This document shows positions 58,200 through 64,000 of a DNA stretch of 64,000 nucleotides, in pieces. A program made the translations under genes and the position numbers. This DNA is from G963666895 sp963666895 (GTDB lineage: Bacteria > Desulfobacterota > Desulfovibrionia > Desulfovibrionales > Desulfovibrionaceae). The stretch lies in assembly GCA_963666895.2 (NCBI GenBank), contig CAXXNS010000008.1, positions 98,039-162,038 on the forward strand, read 5' to 3'. How positions within the stretch are numbered: the first letter of the stretch is position 1; each line of letters begins with the position of its first letter. Below the pieces are notes generated by a model, which saw only the letters and a list, made by a program, of their open reading frames with translations, ran no database searches and was not told where the DNA came from.

Positions 58200-60431
58200 A
58201 TGCCGGACAGGTCCCTGGTCATCCACGGCCACTTCTACCAGCCTCCGCGCGAAGACCCGTGGCTGGAGATCATCTTTCCCGAGGGCACGGCCGGGCCGGA
58301 CGAGAACTGGAACCACCGGATTCTCAAGGAGTGCTACGCGCCCGTGGCATTCGCCCGGCGGCTGGACGGCCAGGGCCGCATCTCCGAAATCATCAATTGC
58401 TACGAGTGGATCAGCTTCAATTTCGGGCCCACGCTTCTGGCCTGGATGGAGCGCGAGGCCGGGTCCGCGTACCAGCGCATCCTGGACGCGGACCGCACCA
58501 GCCTGGAACGCTGGGGGTTCGGCAACGCCATTGCCCAAGTCCAGCACCACATCATTCTTCCCCTGGCCGACGAGTACCGGAAAAAGGTGGAGATTCACTG
58601 GGCGTTGGCCGACTTCAGCCGCCGATTCGGTCGTGATCCCGAGGGCATGTGGCTGGCCGAGACCGCGGCCGACACGCCCACCCTGGAAGCCCTGGCCGAA
58701 GCCGGGGTGAAGTTCACCATCCTGGCTCCGCGCCAGGCCAAGGCCGTGCTGGGCGGGCACGACGACTGGGTGAACGTGGGGGACGGCGGGCCGGACGTGT
58801 CCCGGCCGTATTGGGCCGATCTGCCGTCTGGCCGGGTACTGGCCGTGTTTTTTTACCATGGCCCCTTGTCCCAGGCCGTGGCGTTCGAGCGGCTCATCGC
58901 GGACGGGGAGACCTTTTGGCAGCGGCTGCGGGCCGAGTCCAGCAGCCAGAAGCCGGGCGCACTCCTGCCCCTGGCCACGGACGGCGAGACCTATGGCCAT
59001 CACTTCCAGTTCGGGGAGATGGGGCTGGCCTACGTGCTGGACCAGGCCCGCCAGGGCCGTGACAGCCTGGGCCTGACCAATTTCGCGGCCTATCTGCAGG
59101 CCAATCCGCCCAAACAGAAGGTGCGGCTGCACGAGCCCTCGTCCTGGTCCTGCGTGCATGGAGTGGAGCGCTGGCGCTCGGACTGCGGATGCACCACGGG
59201 CGGACATTCGGACTGGAACCAGAAGTGGCGCGTTCCCCTGCGCCAGGGGTTGGACGAGCTGGGCCAAGCCCTGGAAGCCCATTTCCAGGCCCTGGGCCCG
59301 ACCTTGTTCCAGGACCACGAGGCAGCGCGTCTGGAATTCGGCCGGGTTTTGTGTGGGGCAGTGGCGCACAAGGATTTCGAGGCGTCACATTTCATTGTCA
59401 AATTATCCAAAGATTCTCTGGACAAGGCCTGGATGCTCCTGGACATGGTTCGTTGGTCCCAGGCCATGTTCGCGTCTTGCGCCTGGTTCTTTGACGAGAT
59501 CTCCCGGGTGGAGCCGCGCAACGCCCTGACCTTCGCCTTGCGCGCCTTGCAACTGGCTGAAATGACTGGGGCAGGGGACTTGTCCGAGACCCTGCTGTCC
59601 CGGCTGGACCAGGTGCGGCCCAATGACCCGCGCTTTGACACCGGCCGGGAGCTCTGGGAACGCGAGGTGGCGCCCAGGGGCGAGGACCAGGCCCGCATCC
59701 TGGCCCTGGCCCTGACCGTGCTGCACGCCCGCGGGGAACTGACCGTGGGCGCCAGCGCCCTGGCCTGGCCCGGGGCGTCGGTGGCCGTGCGCCACGAGCC
59801 GGACGGAGGGGATTCGCGCGGCACGGCCCTGCTGTCCTGGCGGTTCGGAGCCCAGGAGTTGGAGATGTCCTGGACCTGGCAGGACCGGGATGAGCATGAT
59901 CCCTTTGCCGGGACCATTCTGGTGCAGGGCGAGGGGGGCGAGGAAGCCATCCGGCCGCAGGACATGTTTTGGAAGAACAGGGAGTTGGCCGTGCTGGGCT
60001 GGCTGGACGCCGAGCGCGACGCCCTGCGCGACCAGTGGACCAGGCTGGGCCTGGAGGCTCTGCCCAGGTTCCTGGAGTTTCGGGCCCATCAGTTCGCCCA
60101 GGTGGGCGAGGACTATTGGGCCGCGCTCTGGCCCGGCCTGGCCCTGGCCTTCATCCTGTCCGATCAGGACCCGGCTCCCAGGCAGGACCTGCTCAAGTTC
60201 CTGACCACGCATGGGGACAGCCACTCGGCCCGGGAGCATTTGTGCAGGCACGTGGGCGGGCTGGTGGCCCAGGCCCTGGAGGCCGGGGAAACCGGCAGGG
60301 CGCGCACCCTGGTGGAGCGGACCCGGCTCATGGGCCTGGAGCCGGACCTGTGGCGGGCCCAGAACGTGCTGTATGATCAGGGCCTGGATCAGGCCGACAA
60401 AAAGATCAGGAAATTGATTGGGTTCGAATAA
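58200..60431 (+). CDS. Glycoside hydrolase family 57 with DUF3536 domain
   Basis: 743 residues. GH57 N-terminal catalytic barrel: VIHGHFYQPPRE (about 7-18), NCYEWISFNFGPTLLAWM, and the nucleophile region GMWLAETAADTPTLEALAEAG (Glu about residue 157); the acid/base may lie in LATDGETYGHHFQFGE (about 260). The C-terminal half (about 300-740) matches the DUF3536 extension found in bacterial members. GH57 enzymes act on alpha-glucans (amylases, branching enzymes), so a role in glycogen turnover beside gap is plausible but not proven. Follows the gap terminator closely; a weak 5-base hairpin lies downstream. Confidence 0.9.
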   Translation: MPDRSLVIHGHFYQPPREDPWLEIIFPEGTAGPDENWNHRILKECYAPVAFARRLDGQGRISEIINCYEWISFNFGPTLLAWMEREAGSAYQRILDADRTSLERWGFGNAIAQVQHHIILPLADEYRKKVEIHWALADFSRRFGRDPEGMWLAETAADTPTLEALAEAGVKFTILAPRQAKAVLGGHDDWVNVGDGGPDVSRPYWADLPSGRVLAVFFYHGPLSQAVAFERLIADGETFWQRLRAESSSQKPGALLPLATDGETYGHHFQFGEMGLAYVLDQARQGRDSLGLTNFAAYLQANPPKQKVRLHEPSSWSCVHGVERWRSDCGCTTGGHSDWNQKWRVPLRQGLDELGQALEAHFQALGPTLFQDHEAARLEFGRVLCGAVAHKDFEASHFIVKLSKDSLDKAWMLLDMVRWSQAMFASCAWFFDEISRVEPRNALTFALRALQLAEMTGAGDLSETLLSRLDQVRPNDPRFDTGRELWEREVAPRGEDQARILALALTVLHARGELTVGASALAWPGASVAVRHEPDGGDSRGTALLSWRFGAQELEMSWTWQDRDEHDPFAGTILVQGEGGEEAIRPQDMFWKNRELAVLGWLDAERDALRDQWTRLGLEALPRFLEFRAHQFAQVGEDYWAALWPGLALAFILSDQDPAPRQDLLKFLTTHGDSHSAREHLCRHVGGLVAQALEAGETGRARTLVERTRLMGLEPDLWRAQNVLYDQGLDQADKKIRKLIGFE

Positions 60432-60464
60432 ACCCTCAAGTCGTGCTTGAAGGTTTGGATAGGC

Positions 60465-61262
60465 CTAGAAATCCAGGACCAGCCCCGTGTGCAGGCCCGT
60501 GACCTTGCAGCGCAGATGGGACTGGAGCCAGGCCAGGGCTTGGCTGCCCGTGCAGTGGCCCGCGGCCACGAACCGGGCCCCGCACTGCTCGATGGCCCGG
60601 GCGGTCTCCTCGCGCGCTTCGTTGGGCGCTCCGTACAGATGCAGCCCGCCCAGGATGGCGTAAAAGCGGTGGATTCCCAGCCGCTTGGCCGCGCAGTCCA
60701 GGGTGTTGGCCAGGCCCGAGTGGCAGCAGCCCAGCACCAGCACCGGGCCCTTGGCGGTTTCCGCCACCAGGCAGGCGTCGTCAGCCACGTAATCCGGCTG
60801 GGTTCCTTCCCGGTCCAGGAAGAATCCGGCCACGGACTGGAAATTCCCCTCGATCCTGGGGATGTCGGCCAGCATGTGCAGTCCCTGGTCCAGCCTGGAC
60901 GCGGAATGCACGCGTACGAACTCCGGGATCAGGCCCGGAATGCCGATCTGCTTGGGTTCGCCGCGCCCCACGTTGTAGCGGGTGAGCACGATGTCCTCGT
61001 GCCCGAACACCGGCCCCTGGAACCCGGCCTCGAACAACTCCTCCAGGCCGCCGGTGTGGTCGTAGTGGCCGTGGGACAGGGCCAGGCCCGCGGCCTGGGT
61101 GACGTCGATTTCCAGGGTCTGGGCCGAGCGCAGGAACAAACCGCTCTGGCCGGTGTCCCAGAGCCAGAGCGCGCCCGAGTCCAGGTGCAGGGCCATGGCC
61201 AGGCCCCACTCGGACCCGTACCCCTTGGACCGGGTGTTGTCGGCCAGCAGGGTGATCTTCAT
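60465..61262 (-). CDS. Metallo-beta-lactamase-fold hydrolase (COG1237-type)
   Basis: 265 residues of the group annotated as dihydropterin-methyl-aminobenzene phosphate synthase-like. Start MKITLLADNTR, metal motif LSHGHYDHTGG (about residue 60), VLGCCHSGLANT (His-bearing motif) and HLYGAPNE/AGHCTGSQAL near the C-terminus. In methanogens related proteins act in methanopterin synthesis; in bacteria the role is open. The ATG overlaps the cimA stop (ATGA), so it is the third gene of the lysC-cimA unit. Confidence 0.85.
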   Translation of the reverse strand: MKITLLADNTRSKGYGSEWGLAMALHLDSGALWLWDTGQSGLFLRSAQTLEIDVTQAAGLALSHGHYDHTGGLEELFEAGFQGPVFGHEDIVLTRYNVGRGEPKQIGIPGLIPEFVRVHSASRLDQGLHMLADIPRIEGNFQSVAGFFLDREGTQPDYVADDACLVAETAKGPVLVLGCCHSGLANTLDCAAKRLGIHRFYAILGGLHLYGAPNEAREETARAIEQCGARFVAAGHCTGSQALAWLQSHLRCKVTGLHTGLVLDF

Positions 61263-62854
61263 GCCTGGGCCTGCTTGCCGTCCTTGAACAGTTTGTAGTT
61301 CAGCGCGTCCACCACGGCCTGCCAGGCGGCCTCGATGATGTTGTGGGACACGCCCACCGTGGTCCAGCGGTCGGTCTTGTCCGAGGACTCGATGAGCACG
61401 CGTACGAAGCTGGCCGTGCCCCCGGTGTCGCGCACCGCCCCGGAGATGACGCGGACCTTGAAGTCGGTCAGCCTGACGTCCTGGATGGACGGATAGAACC
61501 GCTCCAGTCCCTTGCGCAGGGCGCGGTCCAGGGCGTTGACCGGTCCGTTGCCCGTGGCCGCGGTGTGTTCCTTTTGTCCCTTGACCGAGACGATGACCGT
61601 GGCCTCGGATTGGGGCTGGTTGTCCTCCTCGCGCTTGGAGTCCACCACGAAGAAGTTGTGGAAGGTGAAGTATTCCGTGTCCTCGCCCAGGAACTGGTTG
61701 AGCAGCAGCTCGAAGCTGGCTTCGGCCACGGAGTACTCGAAGCCCATGGCCTCGCGTTCCTTGATGCAGTCCAGCAGGCTGCCCAGGCGCGGGTCGTTCT
61801 TGTCCAGGTCCGTGCCGCACTGCTTGGCCATGTAGATGATGTTGGACTTGCCGGCCAGGTCGGACAGGAGCACGCGCTGCTTGTTGCCCACCACCTCGGG
61901 CTTGATGTGCTCGTAGGTCTCGGGGTTCTTGAGCACGGCCGAGACGTGCATGCCGCCCTTGTGCGCGAACGCGGCCTGGCCCACGTAGGGTTGGCGCAAA
62001 AACGGGCGCAGATTGGCCACTTCGGTGATGAAGCCTGAGATTTCCGTGAGTTTCTTCAGGTTTTCCGGGCCGATGGTCCGGATGCCCATCTTGAGCTCCA
62101 GGTTGGAGATGATGGAGCACAGGTTGGCGTTGCCGCAGCGTTCGCCGTATCCGTTCATGGTCCCCTGGACCTGGACCGCGCCGTTTTCCACCGCGGCCAG
62201 GGTGTTGGCCACGGCCAGCTCGGCGTCGTTGTGGCAGTGGATGCCGAAGGGCGTGTCCGGCACGGCCTTTTTCAGGGCCTGCAGAACTTCCTCGATCTCG
62301 TGGGGCAGGCGGCCGCCGTTGGTGTCGCAGGGGATGAGCACGTCGGCTCCGGCCTGGGCCGCGGCCTTCATGCAGGCCAGGGCGTAGTCCGGATTGGCCC
62401 GGAAGCCGTCGAAAAAGTGCTCGGCGTCGAAGATGACCTCGTCCATGCGCTCCTTGAGCCAGGCCACGCTGTTGGTGATCAGCTCCAGGTTGCGCTCCAG
62501 GCTCACGCCCAGGGCGTCGCGCACGTGCAGATCCCAGGTCTTGCCGAAGATGGTGGCCACGCGCGCGCCGGACTCCACCACCGCCGCCAGGCCGGTGTCG
62601 TCCGCCGGGGCGTTCATGGGGTGGTGTGTGGCGCTGAACGCGGTCAGCCGGGCGTTCCTGAGCTCGACCTCGGCCATGCGCTGGAAGAATTTCTTGTCCG
62701 TGGGGTTGGAGCCGGGATAGCCGCCCTCGATGTAGTGCACGCCCAGTTCGTCGAGCTTCCTGGCCACCAGGATCTTGTCCTCGCAGGTCAGGTTGAACTC
62801 CTCGGCCTGGGTGCCGTCCCGCAGCGTGGTGTCGTATATCTGGACTTCCCTCAT
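61259..62854 (-). CDS. cimA: (R)-citramalate synthase CimA
   Basis: Condenses acetyl-CoA and pyruvate to citramalate, the threonine-independent entry to isoleucine. 531 residues. HMGL-like barrel begins IYDTTLRDGTQAEEF (metal Asp, catalytic region) with EGGYPGSNPTDKKFF and CDTNGGRLPHEI, HCHNDAELAVANTLAA (metal His) and GYGERCGNANLCSI. The C-terminal LeuA-type dimer/regulatory domain follows (about 390-525). The sequence matches the long CimA group rather than LeuA. It overlaps lysC upstream and the MBL gene downstream by ATGA. Confidence 0.95.
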   Translation of the reverse strand: MREVQIYDTTLRDGTQAEEFNLTCEDKILVARKLDELGVHYIEGGYPGSNPTDKKFFQRMAEVELRNARLTAFSATHHPMNAPADDTGLAAVVESGARVATIFGKTWDLHVRDALGVSLERNLELITNSVAWLKERMDEVIFDAEHFFDGFRANPDYALACMKAAAQAGADVLIPCDTNGGRLPHEIEEVLQALKKAVPDTPFGIHCHNDAELAVANTLAAVENGAVQVQGTMNGYGERCGNANLCSIISNLELKMGIRTIGPENLKKLTEISGFITEVANLRPFLRQPYVGQAAFAHKGGMHVSAVLKNPETYEHIKPEVVGNKQRVLLSDLAGKSNIIYMAKQCGTDLDKNDPRLGSLLDCIKEREAMGFEYSVAEASFELLLNQFLGEDTEYFTFHNFFVVDSKREEDNQPQSEATVIVSVKGQKEHTAATGNGPVNALDRALRKGLERFYPSIQDVRLTDFKVRVISGAVRDTGGTASFVRVLIESSDKTDRWTTVGVSHNIIEAAWQAVVDALNYKLFKDGKQAQA

Positions 62855-64000
62855 GGCGTCTCGCAGGTGGGCTTGTTGTCCTTGTCCAGCTCGAACGCGG
62901 CGTGCAGGGTGTTCACGGCCAGTTCGGTGTATTTCTCGTGGATCAGGCAGGTGACCTTGATCTCCGAGGTGGAGATCATGAGGATGTTGACGTTTTCCGC
63001 GGCCAGGGCCCGGAACGCCTTGCTGGCCACGCCCGAGTGGTTGCGCATGCCCACGCCGATGAGCGTGACCTTGCACACGTTTTTGTCCACCAGGACTTCC
63101 TCGTAGTTGATGGTGGACTTGAGGCCCTCGATGATGGACTTGGTCTGTTCCACGTCGGCCCGGGGCACGGTGAAGGTCATGTCCGTGAGGCCGTCCTTGG
63201 ACAGGTTCTGGATGATCATGTCCACGAGTATCTTCTGGTCCGCGATGGGGCCGAAGATGGAGGCGGCGATGCCCGGCTGGTCGGGAACATGGACCAGGGT
63301 GATGCGGGCCTGGTCGCGGTCGTAGGCGATACCGGATACGAGCACGGCTTCCATGTTGTCGTCCTCCTTGGTCACGATGGTGCCGCACTCGTCGGAAAAG
63401 GTCGAGCGCACATGCACCTTGACGTTGTATTTCTTGGCGAATTCAACGGAGCGGATCTGGAGCACCTTGGCTCCCATGCTGGCCATCTCCAGCATCTCGT
63501 CGTAGGCGATGCGGTCCAGCTTGCGCGCCGATGAGCAGATGTTGGGGTCGGTGGTGAACACGCCGGGGACATCGGTAAAGATCTCGCAGACCTCGGCCTT
63601 GGTCGCGGCGGCCAAGGCCACGGCCGAGGTGTCGGACCCGCCCCGGCCCAGGGTGGTGATGCGGTCGCCCTGGTCGAAGCCCTGGAACCCGGCCACGGCC
63701 AGCACGTCGTAGTCCCGGAACATGTCCCGCAGCCGGTCCGTGTCGATGGACAGGATGCGGGCCCGGCCGTAGGAGCAGTCCGTGCGGATCAGGGCCTGGA
63801 AGCCGAGCACCGAGCGGGCCCGGATGCCGTTGGCGTTGAGCAGGATGGCGAACAGGGCGCTGGAGACCTGTTCCCCGGTGGAGACCAGGGAGTCCATTTC
63901 CGCCTTGTCCGGGCAGGAGGCCCATTGGTCGGCCAGGTCCAGGAGGCGGTTGGTCTCCCCGGCCATGGCCGACAGCACCACCACGACCTTCTTGCCCTGG
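62851..64000 (-). CDS. lysC: Aspartate kinase (N-terminus beyond the window)
   Basis: Phosphorylates aspartate, the first step towards lysine, threonine and methionine. About 383 C-terminal residues are visible; the missing part is the first 20-30 residues of the kinase domain. Visible motifs are VVVLSAMAGETNRLL, STGEQVSSALFA, TLGRGGSDTSAVALAAA (substrate and phosphate binding) and FTTDPNICSSARKLDRI. Two ACT domains follow (about 260-383), so feedback control is expected. The stop overlaps the cimA start in an ATGA, an unusual pairing that ties aspartate-family and isoleucine synthesis together. Confidence 0.95.
   Translation of the reverse strand, partial: QGKKVVVVLSAMAGETNRLLDLADQWASCPDKAEMDSLVSTGEQVSSALFAILLNANGIRARSVLGFQALIRTDCSYGRARILSIDTDRLRDMFRDYDVLAVAGFQGFDQGDRITTLGRGGSDTSAVALAAATKAEVCEIFTDVPGVFTTDPNICSSARKLDRIAYDEMLEMASMGAKVLQIRSVEFAKKYNVKVHVRSTFSDECGTIVTKEDDNMEAVLVSGIAYDRDQARITLVHVPDQPGIAASIFGPIADQKILVDMIIQNLSKDGLTDMTFTVPRADVEQTKSIIEGLKSTINYEEVLVDKNVCKVTLIGVGMRNHSGVASKAFRALAAENVNILMISTSEIKVTCLIHEKYTELAVNTLHAAFELDKDNKPTCETP

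Noticed and set aside
60432..60464. Terminator between the GH57 and MBL genes
   Set aside because: Only a 5-base stem with a short T stretch; too weak to list as a feature.

Overview
The window is a high-GC, densely packed chromosomal segment from a bacterium. I infer a sulfate-reducing Desulfovibrionaceae-type deltaproteobacterium (Desulfovibrio / Pseudodesulfovibrio-like). The reasons are the combination of an anaerobic phenylacetate-CoA ligase plus ACT protein, a free-standing ferredoxin:thioredoxin-reductase-type protein with a glutaredoxin, citramalate synthase, c-di-GMP proteins with stacked PAS domains, TrmFO and a bacterial GH57/DUF3536 enzyme. That assignment rests on recognition of families, not on a search. 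No rRNA, tRNA, CRISPR array, integrase or transposase is visible. No gene-free stretch exceeds about 220 bases.

Layout. 1-7.1 kb: ACT protein and phenylacetate-CoA ligase (minus), then nitroreductase, rsfS, gpmI and a zinc-ribbon-like protein (plus), a structured intergenic repeat, and a PAS-GGDEF protein (minus). 7.1-18.8 kb: LOG-family protein, a beta-CASP nuclease, rsmD-coaD-miaA, sixA, two secreted proteins of unknown function, a CDP-alcohol phosphatidyltransferase, tatA, two unknown proteins, a HAD hydrolase, and a YggT/DivIVA/DUF167/DUF465 group. 18.8-22.1 kb: ilvB-ilvN-ilvC. 22.2-23.2 kb: a single AT-rich foreign gene with its own promoter. 23.3-25.9 kb: a tandemly duplicated two-gene module (TPR lipoprotein plus chalcone-isomerase-like protein). 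25.9-33.1 kb: trmO-thiL, then a UvrD-type helicase, phosphodiesterase, DUF2156 and MATE genes, all minus strand. 33.1-37.7 kb: a ModE-like DNA-binding domain, then a minus-strand operon dppD-dppF-HD-cbiQ-cbiO. 37.7-43.3 kb: trmFO, a response regulator, a pseudo-receiver/TPR protein, a TPR protein, and a MetY-like PLP enzyme followed by a relic of a second copy. 43.3-47.3 kb: potABCD. 47.3-51.2 kb: a large PAS-GGDEF-EAL protein. 51.2-56.1 kb (minus): exoribonuclease, tmk, amino-acid ABC permeases and binding protein, glutaredoxin, FTR-like protein. 56.2-60.4 kb: surE, gap, GH57. 60.4-64 kb (minus): lysC (cut by the window end), cimA and a metallo-beta-lactamase protein, coupled by 4-base overlaps.

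The branched-chain set (ilvBNC) and lysC-cimA fit isoleucine synthesis through citramalate. Two c-di-GMP proteins, several TPR proteins and a receiver/pseudo-receiver pair suggest considerable signalling. The most unusual parts are the duplicated lipoprotein/chalcone-isomerase-like module beside the AT-rich gene, the variant FTR-glutaredoxin pair, and the transport operon made only of orphan parts. A recurring pattern of 12-15 base in-frame repeats occurs in five genes, three of them just after a signal sequence.

Data-quality caution: four genes (ACT protein, gpmI, PAS-GGDEF, helicase) are interrupted by small insertions, mostly in homopolymer or GC-rich runs. All are insertions relative to the expected frame, which looks more like sequence error than gene decay. 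I give the repaired extents.
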